This document shows, piece after piece, positions 1 through 6,060 of a stretch of 6,060 nucleotides of DNA; position 1 is the stretch's first letter, and each line of letters opens with the position of its first letter. This DNA is from Acidobacteriota bacterium (GTDB lineage Bacteria; Acidobacteriota; Terriglobia; Versatilivoradales; Versatilivoraceae), in the NCBI GenBank assembly GCA_026706225.1, contig JAPOZE010000479.1:1-6060 (forward strand), read 5' to 3'. The notes below the pieces were generated by a model. It did no database searches and was not told the origin of the DNA. It saw nothing but the letters and a program-made list of their open reading frames with translations. The translations under genes were made by a program, and so were the position numbers.

Positions 1-230
1 TCCTCACCGCGGACGGTGCGCGCATCGTCGACGCCCGCGACCGGGAGTCGCGGGTTACCTCCGCCGGCATGGGACCTTCGGTCGGCGAGTATCTCCTGCT
101 CGCCTATCTGCCCATCGAGCACGCGGCGCCCGGCACCAGGCTGCAAGTGCTGTACATGAACAGAGCCTATCCGGTGACGGTGGCCGCCTCACCTGTATTC
201 GATCCCGGGAACACTCGGATGAAAGCGTAG
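1..230 (+). CDS. C-terminal end of a GcvT-like aminomethyltransferase domain (dimethylglycine/sarcosine dehydrogenase type), 5' truncated by the window edge
   Basis: The first complete codon is at base 3 and the TAG stop is at 228-230, giving 75 residues of a gene that starts outside the window. The peptide has the pattern of the C-terminal barrel of GcvT-family folate-dependent aminomethyltransferases: VTSAGMGPSVGEYLLLAYLP, then an APGT turn, a YPVTVA strand, and the tail SPVFDPGNTRMK. Glycine-cleavage T-proteins usually stop earlier. A tail of the form P-x-(F/Y)-D-P-x-x-x-R-(M/L) is typical of the GcvT half of dimethylglycine oxidase, dimethylglycine dehydrogenase and sarcosine dehydrogenase. 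In those enzymes this half transfers the C1 unit from the demethylated amine to tetrahydrofolate in the cytoplasm. A fused N-terminal FAD domain is likely but not visible. A stand-alone GcvT homologue is the main alternative. The gene converges on the minus-strand locus with only 10 bases between the stop codons, so it is a separate transcription unit. Confidence 0.8.
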   Translation, partial: LTADGARIVDARDRESRVTSAGMGPSVGEYLLLAYLPIEHAAPGTRLQVLYMNRAYPVTVAASPVFDPGNTRMKA

Positions 231-240
231 CAAACCTGCG

Positions 241-1722
241 TCAGGCCGGGGCCGAGGGCCGGTCGAGCAGCTCCCGCACGACCTTGGCTCCGGTCACCGG
301 ATAGTCGGTTGGGGTCTCGTCCCGGCCGTGGTGGAGATAGCTCAGCTTGCGGTGATCCACTCCCAACTGGTGCAGCACGGTGGCCTGCAGATCGGGCACG
401 CTCACGCGATCCTTCACGGCCCGATAGCCGAACTCGTCGGTGGCCCCGTGGGCGTATCCCGCCTTGAAGCCCCCACCCGCAAGCCAAAGCGTAAAGGCGT
501 TTCGGTTGTGGTCGCGCCCCAACCCGTTCTGCGACACCGGCAGCCGTCCGAATTCCCCGCACCACATCACGATGACGCTGTCCAGCAATCCCCGGCTCTG
601 GAGGTCTCTCACCAGGCCTTCGACCGGCAGCTCCGTCCTGGCGGCGATGGCTTCGATCTCTTCTTGCGTATTCCTATGGCTGTCCCAAGGCTGGGTGGAG
701 GGCTTGGCCGGCGGGAAGACCTGAACGAAGCGCACTCCGGCCTCCACCAGGCGCCTGGCCATCAGCAGGCGGGTCCCATAGCTGGAGATCGCCGGAATAT
801 CCAGACCGTAGAGCTGCTGGGTGGCCGCCGACTCGCCGGAGTGGTCCAGGACCTCACCGGCCGCCAACTGCATCCGCGCCGCCAGCTCGTAGTTGCGAAT
901 GCGCGTCTCCAGGTCGGAGTTGTGGGGATAGCCGGTGCGATGCTGCTGGTTGAGCTTCGCCAGAAAGTCGAGCTGGTCCCTCCGCGATTGGCCGGCCACC
1001 GGCCGGGCCGGATGCAGATCCAGGACGGCGGAGCCCCTGGAACTGAATTCGGTGCCGCGATAGAGGGAAGGCAACCAGCCGTTCTCCCACAGCAAAGCGG
1101 CGCTGGTGCCGTAGCCTTCGGGGTCGCGCAAGACGATGTAGGAGGGGAGATTCTGGTTCTCGGTTCCGAGGGCATAGCTGATCCAGGCCCCCAGGGTGGG
1201 CCTGCCCGGAAAGATCTTGCAGGTCTGAAGCATGACCAGGGCTTCGGTGTGGTTGTTGTGCTCGGTGTGCATGGAGCGCACGAAGCAGAGGTCGTCCACC
1301 ATGGAAGCCGTATGGGGAATGGCGTTGGAAAGCTCGATCCCGGATTGCCCGCGGGGAGCAAACTCGAAGGGGCTGCCCAGCAGCATGTTGGCCTCGCTGC
1401 CCGGCTGAAAGGTCTCCACCTTCTCGGCATGCCGCTTTCCGGACCGCTTCTGCAACTCCGGCTTGGGATCGAACAGATCCATCTGGCTGGGACCGCCGTT
1501 CTGCATGAGTTGAATCACGGCGCGGGCCTTCGGCCGGATATGGGGCTGCCTGGGTAGAAGATTCGGACTGCCGGAGGAAGAGGAACTCCCGGCGGCCGGC
1601 TCCGCCTGCAGCAGATGGGCCAGGGCCATGCCACCGAATCCCAGCCCGGACCGGTGCAGGAACTCCCGCCGCGACCAGGAGCCTTCCTGCCAATGAGACG
1701 TGTCTGTTTTCTTATCCCACAT
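241..1722 (-). CDS. DUF1501 family protein, Tat-exported, alkaline-phosphatase/sulfatase-like superfamily
   Basis: This 493-residue protein has the usual length of DUF1501 proteins (Pfam places the family in the alkaline-phosphatase-like clan). Residues 17-25 (SRREFLHRS) form a twin-arginine motif, followed by a short hydrophobic stretch to about residue 38 and a Ser/Gly-rich segment at 46-52, so export by Tat is expected. Family motifs in order are NGGPSQMDLFDPKP (75-88), MHTEHNNHTEA (151-161), WDSHRN (346-351), GEFGR (389-393), GRDHNRNAFTLWLAGGG (402-418) and GATDE (426-430). By analogy with the superfamily, D82/D85, D347/H349 and D404/H405 are candidate metal ligands; this is inference. 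The true reaction and substrate are unknown. The ATG at 1722-1720 lies inside the last codons of the upstream haem-protein gene (11-base overlap) and has no clear Shine-Dalgarno sequence. Translation is therefore probably coupled to that gene, its likely partner. Stop TGA is at 243-241. The gene appears intact. Confidence 0.93.
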   Translation of the reverse strand: MWDKKTDTSHWQEGSWSRREFLHRSGLGFGGMALAHLLQAEPAAGSSSSSGSPNLLPRQPHIRPKARAVIQLMQNGGPSQMDLFDPKPELQKRSGKRHAEKVETFQPGSEANMLLGSPFEFAPRGQSGIELSNAIPHTASMVDDLCFVRSMHTEHNNHTEALVMLQTCKIFPGRPTLGAWISYALGTENQNLPSYIVLRDPEGYGTSAALLWENGWLPSLYRGTEFSSRGSAVLDLHPARPVAGQSRRDQLDFLAKLNQQHRTGYPHNSDLETRIRNYELAARMQLAAGEVLDHSGESAATQQLYGLDIPAISSYGTRLLMARRLVEAGVRFVQVFPPAKPSTQPWDSHRNTQEEIEAIAARTELPVEGLVRDLQSRGLLDSVIVMWCGEFGRLPVSQNGLGRDHNRNAFTLWLAGGGFKAGYAHGATDEFGYRAVKDRVSVPDLQATVLHQLGVDHRKLSYLHHGRDETPTDYPVTGAKVVRELLDRPSAPA

Positions 1723-4381
1723 GGAGAAACTCGTTGCTGTTCAGGATCATCTGGCACAAGCTGGCCAGAGCCTCGAGATCGGCAGCCTCGGGGCCGGCCG
1801 CTGTCGCCAGGCGGCGCCGGGCCTCCCGTTCCAGCAGTTCCCGGCTCCAGGAAAGCTCTTCCCGGCTGGGTTTTCTGGCCAGAGCCAACCGAAAGGCCAG
1901 TTCGATTCGCTCGCCCGGATCCCGGGCCAATCGGGACACCCGCCCGGCAAAGAACCGAGCCTGCTCCAGCAGGAAGGCGTCGTTCAACAGGACCAGGGTC
2001 TGGAGCACCGCGGCCGACGTATCCCGGCGGATGCAATTCATCGACAACTTGGGCTGGTCGAAGACGCTCAACACGGTCAGGTTGTAGTTCCTGCGACCCA
2101 CCAGGTAGAGACTTCTCCTCCAGCGGTCGCCCGCATGGGCCAGATCGGGCACCGACACGGTCACCATGCCGTCGGCTTTGCCGTCCAGGCGGATGGCCGG
2201 CCCCCCCATGGTGCGACTCAGCTTGCCGCTGACGGCCATGATGGAGTCCCGGATGGCCTCCGATTCCAGGCGGCGCAAGGGCATTCTCCACAGCAGCCGG
2301 TTGCCGGGATCGACACTCATGGCCACCCGGGCATGGTGCTTGTGGCCTCGGGAGCCTTCGGCGCCGGGCAGGCGTGACTGTTGGCGATAAGAGGTCGAGG
2401 TCACCAGCAGGCGCACCAGCGGCTTGACCTGCCAACCGCCGCTCACAAAGCCGTCGGCCAGCCATTCCAGCAGCTCCGGATGGGTGGGACGGGCCCCGTT
2501 GCGACCCAGATTGTCCGAAGTGGCGACAATGCCCTCCCCGAACAGGCGCTGCCAGACACGATTGACCCGGACCCGGGCCAGCAGGGCGGCTGCCCTGGAA
2601 TCGGTCTCCGTCAAGCGCTTGGCCAGCGCCAGCCGCCGGCCGCTGCTCCGGCCAACCACCCCGTTTTCCGCCAGCAGGGCCTCCCCACCGGGATCGCTGA
2701 GAACTGCCGGCATCCCGGGCTCCACTTCCGGTCCCGGAGTCAGGTAGTTCCCCCGGATCAGAAAATAGGTGGGCGGCGGCGGTCCGGTATCCACCGTGGC
2801 CTGCAGGGTGCCATAGTTCCGGCGGTGTCTTTCCAGGGCGGCAATCCGGCTCTTGAGACGCGAGGCCCTCGCCAGCTCCTCGGGGTTCAAGAGCGCCCGG
2901 ATCTGTTCTTCAGACGGCACCACCACCGGCTCGAACTTCTCCTTGAGGTAGCGCTCCGGGGGCCGCAACTCGTTTTCGAAGGACTTCAGCGCGATCCTCA
3001 AGTCCTCCCGAATCACCTCGGGAACCTGGGCCAGCCGTTCGTCCATCAGGCGCTGTTTGTAGGGTTGATAAAGGGCATTGAGCTTGCGGCGGAAAGGCTT
3101 GATCCGAAGGTCCAGCCGCCGGTTGGCCCGATCGATCGACTCCTTCTCCAGCGGGGAGGCCTCGGGGAGAGCCCGGTCCTCGGGTTGCAGCCATTGCTGG
3201 GGGTTGTAGGCAGGCGTGAAGACGGCCGTCAACCGGTAGTAGTCCAACTGGGAAATGGGGTCGTACTTGTGGTCGTGGCACTGGGCGCAGCCCACGGTGA
3301 GCCCCATCACGTTGCTGGCGAAGGTCTGAACGGTGCGCTGCAGGACCCCGTAACGTATGTCGGGGGTGTTGAGCACGTCCTGGTTGGTGTCGTCGGCGGC
3401 GACTCTCAGAAAGCCGGTGGCCTGCAGCAGGCGGCTCATGGCGGGGCTGAACTCCGATGCCGCGCGCCAGTCGACCAGCTCGTCTCCGGCCAACTGCTCG
3501 GTGACAAATCGGTCGTAGGGCTTGTCCCGGTTGATGGCGTCGATGACGTAGTCGCGGTACTTCCACTTTCCGGGAACGCCCAGCGGCTGCTTGCCGGCCA
3601 CGAAGTCGTTGTCGCCGCCCAGGGTGTCGGTATAGCCGGCCTCATCCAGCCAATGGCGGCCCCAGCGTTCCCCGAAATGAGGGGAAGCCAGCAGCCGTTC
3701 CACCAGTTGCTCGTAGACCAGCGGGGAACTATCCGCCAGGAAGGCGTCCACCTCTTCCGGCGAGGGGGGCAAGCCGATCAGGTCCAGGTAGAGGCGCCGC
3801 ATCAGGAAGAGGCGGTCGGCGTCGGCCGAAAACCCGATCCCCTTTTCCTCCAGCTTCTCCAGCAGAAAGGCATCCACCGGGGTGCGCACCCGCTCACCCT
3901 GGTGAACCTGCGGCGGATCCTGCGCCGCCAGCTTGCGAAAGGCCCAGTATTCTCGGTCGGCCCGGGAAAGGGGCGGCGCCTGGATCTTTATCCGGCGGCG
4001 CCGGTCGGCCGCCCGGTCGGGAGCCTGGTAGAACTTGAGGGTGGGTGCTCCGGCTCCGATCCAGCGCCGGATGACTTCGATGTCCTCGCCCGCGGGCTTC
4101 TCCTGACCGGCCGGGGGCATGGACCCGTCCACCAGGCGCTTGTAGATCAGGCTGGCGTCGGGGGAATGCCTCACCAACCCGGCTCCGCCGGCCCCGCCTT
4201 TCTCGATCAGCAGCGGGTTGGTCAGATCCAGTCCGCCCATGGGCTCCAAGGACCCGTGGCAATGGGTGCAATAACGGGAGAGGATCGGCAGGACTTCCGA
4301 TTCGAACTGAGGGATGGATTGAGCCGGAGCCGCCCCGGGAACCAACAGCAAAGCGACCGCCAGCCACAGCCATGAACGCAT
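1712..4381 (-). CDS. PSCyt1-DUF1549-DUF1553 protein: exported cytochrome-c-like protein with two CxxCH motifs
   Basis: The reading frame opens at ATG 4438 (908 residues), but I place the start at ATG 4381, giving 889 residues. Translation from there begins MRSWLWLAVALLLVPGAAPA, a good Sec signal peptide ending in AxA. A promoter also lies over the upstream ATG, and a weak GGA sits 7 bases before 4381. In numbering from 4438, the order is: planctomycete-type cytochrome domain PSCyt1 with CTHCH (57-61), MPP (107-109, possible distal Met) and RRWIGAGA (124-131); DUF1549 (PSCyt2) about 185-405, including the conserved CAQCHDHKYDPIS (384-396), a second CxxCH; a charged, probably helical linker about 425-545; then IRGNYLTPGPEVEPGMPAVL (561-580) and DUF1553 (PSD1) about 600-905. 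Covalent haem attachment in the periplasm and electron transfer are inferred from CxxCH; the catalytic role of the family is unknown. The DUF1501 gene follows with an 11-base overlap, and such pairs are common. Stop TAA is at 1714-1712. No frameshift was seen. Confidence 0.93.
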   Translation of the reverse strand: MRSWLWLAVALLLVPGAAPAQSIPQFESEVLPILSRYCTHCHGSLEPMGGLDLTNPLLIEKGGAGGAGLVRHSPDASLIYKRLVDGSMPPAGQEKPAGEDIEVIRRWIGAGAPTLKFYQAPDRAADRRRRIKIQAPPLSRADREYWAFRKLAAQDPPQVHQGERVRTPVDAFLLEKLEEKGIGFSADADRLFLMRRLYLDLIGLPPSPEEVDAFLADSSPLVYEQLVERLLASPHFGERWGRHWLDEAGYTDTLGGDNDFVAGKQPLGVPGKWKYRDYVIDAINRDKPYDRFVTEQLAGDELVDWRAASEFSPAMSRLLQATGFLRVAADDTNQDVLNTPDIRYGVLQRTVQTFASNVMGLTVGCAQCHDHKYDPISQLDYYRLTAVFTPAYNPQQWLQPEDRALPEASPLEKESIDRANRRLDLRIKPFRRKLNALYQPYKQRLMDERLAQVPEVIREDLRIALKSFENELRPPERYLKEKFEPVVVPSEEQIRALLNPEELARASRLKSRIAALERHRRNYGTLQATVDTGPPPPTYFLIRGNYLTPGPEVEPGMPAVLSDPGGEALLAENGVVGRSSGRRLALAKRLTETDSRAAALLARVRVNRVWQRLFGEGIVATSDNLGRNGARPTHPELLEWLADGFVSGGWQVKPLVRLLVTSTSYRQQSRLPGAEGSRGHKHHARVAMSVDPGNRLLWRMPLRRLESEAIRDSIMAVSGKLSRTMGGPAIRLDGKADGMVTVSVPDLAHAGDRWRRSLYLVGRRNYNLTVLSVFDQPKLSMNCIRRDTSAAVLQTLVLLNDAFLLEQARFFAGRVSRLARDPGERIELAFRLALARKPSREELSWSRELLEREARRRLATAAGPEAADLEALASLCQMILNSNEFLHVG

Positions 4382-4417
4382 GGTGGAATCCGGAAAATCG
4401 ATGTTTTCTGAAGCCTT

Positions 4418-4446
4418 ATTATCCAAAGGATTCAGCAACCGGTCAA
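4418..4446 (-). promoter_or_regulatory. Sigma70-like promoter for the haem protein / DUF1501 gene pair
   Basis: Read on the minus strand, TTGACC (4446-4441) is followed by exactly 17 bases and then GATAAT (4423-4418). Each hexamer matches its consensus at 5 of 6 positions, in an AT-rich patch of otherwise GC-rich DNA. The transcript would start near 4411-4409, giving a leader of about 28-30 bases before ATG 4381. The -10 element lies inside the first codons of the longer reading frame from 4438, which argues against that start. This is a prediction from pattern only. Confidence 0.5.
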
Positions 4447-4464
4447 GAGCCCGGATCGGGCGCT
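4446..4464 (-). terminator. Weak hairpin after the propeller gene: possible partial terminator or mRNA-processing structure
   Basis: Two bases after the TAG stop of the propeller gene, the minus strand has a perfect 5-bp stem (GCCCG / CGGGC) with a 3-base loop. Beyond one mismatch it is extended by two more pairs. The bases after it are only TCTT-like, not a proper T-run, so strong intrinsic termination is unlikely. It may reduce read-through or stabilise the upstream mRNA's 3' end. It directly abuts the -35 element of the promoter for the next gene. Confidence 0.3.
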
Positions 4465-4465
4465 G

Positions 4466-5854
4466 CTATCCCAGCATCTGCGGCGTGATTTCCTTGCCCA
4501 GCAGGAAATGCTTGCGGTCGGGATACCACAGGATCTGCTTGCCTCCGGCGTAGCTCATGGCTCCGTAAAAGGACAGCCAGGTTCGGCCGCCCTCGAGACC
4601 GCCGTTTCCAGGACCCACCGCAACGTTCTCGGCGTCGCAAAATACCTTGGGCTGGCTGAACCAGATGGGCTGATGGGCCTTGGGCTGGAACTCCCCGACG
4701 GCATAGAACATGGGAGCCCGCCGGGCCCCCATGTCGCCCGGCCCCTTGGCGCCGTAGCCTGTCCCGTCATGGTTCTGGAAGAAGAGGATGTAACGGCCGT
4801 CCAGGAGCCGATAGAGCGGGGCCGTGTTCTTGGGATGGTGCATGAAGCGGCCGTGGTCGCGGATGCGCAGCGCCTCCGACTTCCTCCAGACCCGGCCGTC
4901 GGGATCTTCCGACACGGAATACCAGACGTTGCCGGTGATGGTCCGCATGGCGGCGAACAACCGCCCATCGGGCAAGAGCACCACCGCCGGCTCTTCGCCC
5001 AGGCTGTAGCCGCGGCTCCTGTGGGGCTCGAAGGGACAGGGCACTGAAACGGAATCCCCCTCCGGGAGCCAGGTGAGCTTGAGGTCCTTGGGGTGGGGAC
5101 CGTCGTCGAGGTTGTCGAATCGAACGAACTCCGACCGGGAGTCGGGATACCACCCGGCGGGGCCGTTGGCCATGGGAAAGCGGCTCAAGCTGCTCCAGCG
5201 GGTAAATCCGAGCAGCGTGCGGTCCTTGGAGTCCCGAATGGATTGCTGCCAGAAGATCAGGTTCTTCTGCATCTTGGGATCGGGGTGGTCGTACCGGGGA
5301 CGCCGCCGGACCTTCAGGTCGGTCCCTTCCTTCCAGGTGTGGCCGTCATCGTCCGAGTAGATGCAGCGCTGCAGCGAAGTAACGGTGTAGGACATGTCGG
5401 TGACGCCGGTGTGCTTGTTGAACAGCAGGTAGATGCGCCCGCTGCGGCTCACCAGCGGAACGGCAAAGGCCGCCGTGAATCCCGGGTGGTCGGTGGGCCC
5501 GACAATGGTCTCCGGAGGCGTCCAGGTCACCCCGCCGTCCCGGCTCCTTGAGGCTACGGTACGGTAGTCGCGAGACATCTCGTAGGCCCCCTGGCTCCAG
5601 GTCGCCAGCAGATCTCCCTTGGGAGTCTCCACCACGATGAGATGTTCGTTGTCCCCGTCGTCGCCGAGCGGCTCGGGAGGCAGGTAGAGCACATGGTCGG
5701 GCTTGGTGCGTTTCCACTCGTCGGTATAGCAGCGTTGCTGCCCGGCGACAGACCCCGAGCCGTCCCCCTTGCTCCAGGATGCCCGCGGACTTGCGGCGCC
5801 CCCGGCCATCACCGGCACCGCGGCCAAAGACTTGATGAGTTGTCGTCGATTCAT
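4466..5854 (-). CDS. BNR-repeat / sialidase-like beta-propeller protein with Tat-type signal
   Basis: The 462-residue protein starts at ATG 5854, 6 bases after a strong GGAGG, and ends at TAG 4468-4466. The N-terminus NRRQLIK followed by a hydrophobic stretch to about residue 18 is a Tat-type signal, so the protein probably works outside the cytoplasm. Two canonical Asp boxes (S-x-D-x-G-x-x-W) are at 104-111 (SRDGGVTW) and 167-174 (SDDDGHTW). A third, with one extra residue, is at 315-323 (SEDPDGRVW). This is the mark of six-bladed sialidase/BNR propellers. A segment like the sialidase central region is also present: EEPAVVLLPDGRLFAAMR (287-304) ends in an Arg that could be the second of the sialidase arginine triad, and RR at 378-379 could supply the third. 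I found no clear FRIP/YRIP motif, so sialidase activity is not supported. A related glycan-binding or glycoside-cleaving role is a guess. The gene is upstream of, and co-oriented with, the haem protein gene. Confidence 0.88.
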   Translation of the reverse strand: MNRRQLIKSLAAVPVMAGGAASPRASWSKGDGSGSVAGQQRCYTDEWKRTKPDHVLYLPPEPLGDDGDNEHLIVVETPKGDLLATWSQGAYEMSRDYRTVASRSRDGGVTWTPPETIVGPTDHPGFTAAFAVPLVSRSGRIYLLFNKHTGVTDMSYTVTSLQRCIYSDDDGHTWKEGTDLKVRRRPRYDHPDPKMQKNLIFWQQSIRDSKDRTLLGFTRWSSLSRFPMANGPAGWYPDSRSEFVRFDNLDDGPHPKDLKLTWLPEGDSVSVPCPFEPHRSRGYSLGEEPAVVLLPDGRLFAAMRTITGNVWYSVSEDPDGRVWRKSEALRIRDHGRFMHHPKNTAPLYRLLDGRYILFFQNHDGTGYGAKGPGDMGARRAPMFYAVGEFQPKAHQPIWFSQPKVFCDAENVAVGPGNGGLEGGRTWLSFYGAMSYAGGKQILWYPDRKHFLLGKEITPQMLG

Positions 5855-6060
5855 CCTCTTCCTCCAACCGTTTGCCCAAGATTTGTCACTGGTATGAATG
5901 CCTCAGCCACCGTGTTGGCCGGCCGTTCCAGCCGCCAGCCTTCAGGAAGTATAGTCCAATCGCGGGGCTGCCTGCACTGCTTTGATTGCCATTGGAGCAG
6001 GAGGCCGGGGAACGGTGAATAGGGGGCTCGTCTAGGTCAACGGATTCTTCCAACGCAACT
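5855..6060. other. Intergenic leader region upstream of the propeller gene, no gene recognised
   Basis: These 206 bases contain no convincing gene. On the minus strand a TATACT hexamer at 5953-5948 resembles a -10 element and would give a leader of about 87 bases, but no acceptable -35 is placed before it. A TTGACC at 6040-6035 has no -10 at 16-18 bases. Minus-strand frames entering from the right edge close at TAG 6034-6032 (tail ...LRWKNPLT) and at TGA 5886-5884. Either could be the end of an upstream gene, or neither. The promoter of the propeller gene is therefore here or further upstream. Confidence 0.4.
5861..5865 (-). promoter_or_regulatory. Shine-Dalgarno sequence (GGAGG) of the propeller gene
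   Basis: On the minus strand GGAGGAAGAGG directly precedes ATG 5854, with 6 bases between GGAGG and the start codon. This fixes the start of the propeller gene and is the only strong ribosome binding site in the window. The two downstream genes lack a comparable site. Confidence 0.75.

Noticed and set aside
244..264. Hairpin near the convergent stops (GGCCGG with CCGGTC, 9-base loop) as a terminator
   Set aside because: The stem includes a G-U pair, the loop is large, there is no T-run on either strand, and it lies within the DUF1501 coding end. GC-rich DNA gives such stems by chance.
328..1557. A 409-codon plus-strand open frame opposite the DUF1501 gene
   Set aside because: It has the same character as the other antisense frame, with no domain, no ribosome binding site, and full overlap with a well-supported gene.
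2381..4375. A 664-codon plus-strand open frame opposite the haem protein gene
   Set aside because: It lies entirely antisense to a gene with clear domains and a recognisable family pattern. Its translation is low in complexity and rich in G, Q, V, L and R with no motif. Long antisense open frames are common in GC-rich coding DNA.
5948..5953. TATACT as the -10 of the propeller gene promoter
   Set aside because: No -35-like hexamer is found at 16-18 bases and there is no extended -10, so it is mentioned only in the intergenic note.
5894..6022. A 42-codon plus-strand frame with a CLHCFDCH segment
   Set aside because: It has no ribosome binding site and is the end of a frame that runs antisense through the start of the propeller gene. 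The cysteine spacing alone is not enough to call a gene.
1..6060. Search for CRISPR arrays, tandem repeats, insertion sequences, attachment sites, tRNA and rRNA
   Set aside because: No repeated units, transposase-like frames, terminal inverted repeats or RNA gene signatures were noticed by eye. A tool-based scan was not possible.

Overview
The window is GC-rich bacterial DNA. It holds three complete genes on the minus strand and the 3' end of one gene on the plus strand. The PSCyt1/DUF1549/DUF1553 and DUF1501 families are greatly expanded in Planctomycetota, Verrucomicrobiota/Lentisphaerota and some Acidobacteriota. The window therefore most likely comes from one of these groups, probably an environmental heterotroph. 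The sequence alone does not settle which phylum.

Layout by coordinate: (a) 1-230, plus strand, is the last 75 codons of a GcvT-type aminomethyltransferase domain of the dimethylglycine/sarcosine-dehydrogenase kind. (b) Ten bases further on, and convergent with it, the minus-strand genes end. In transcription order these are a Tat-exported BNR/sialidase-like beta-propeller protein (5854-4466), a Sec-exported cytochrome-type PSCyt1-DUF1549-DUF1553 protein with two CxxCH haem motifs (4381-1712), and a Tat-exported DUF1501 protein of the alkaline-phosphatase/sulfatase-like superfamily (1722-241). The last two overlap by 11 bases. (c) 5855-6060 is 206 bases with no convincing gene. It carries a strong Shine-Dalgarno sequence for the propeller gene next to its ATG.

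The three minus-strand genes look like one functional locus for proteins working outside the cytoplasm. They may not form a single transcript. In the 84-base gap between the propeller gene and the haem protein gene there is a small GC hairpin followed directly by a good sigma70-like promoter (TTGACC, 17 bases, GATAAT). This suggests that the DUF1549/DUF1553-DUF1501 pair can be transcribed independently. The same promoter argues that the haem protein starts at 4381 rather than at the upstream in-frame ATG at 4438.

Pairing of PSCyt1/DUF1549/DUF1553 genes with DUF1501 genes is well known in these phyla, but its biochemical role is not established to my knowledge. The locus is a recognised but poorly understood type of module, not a clearly new system. 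No mobile elements, CRISPR arrays, tRNA or rRNA genes were seen.
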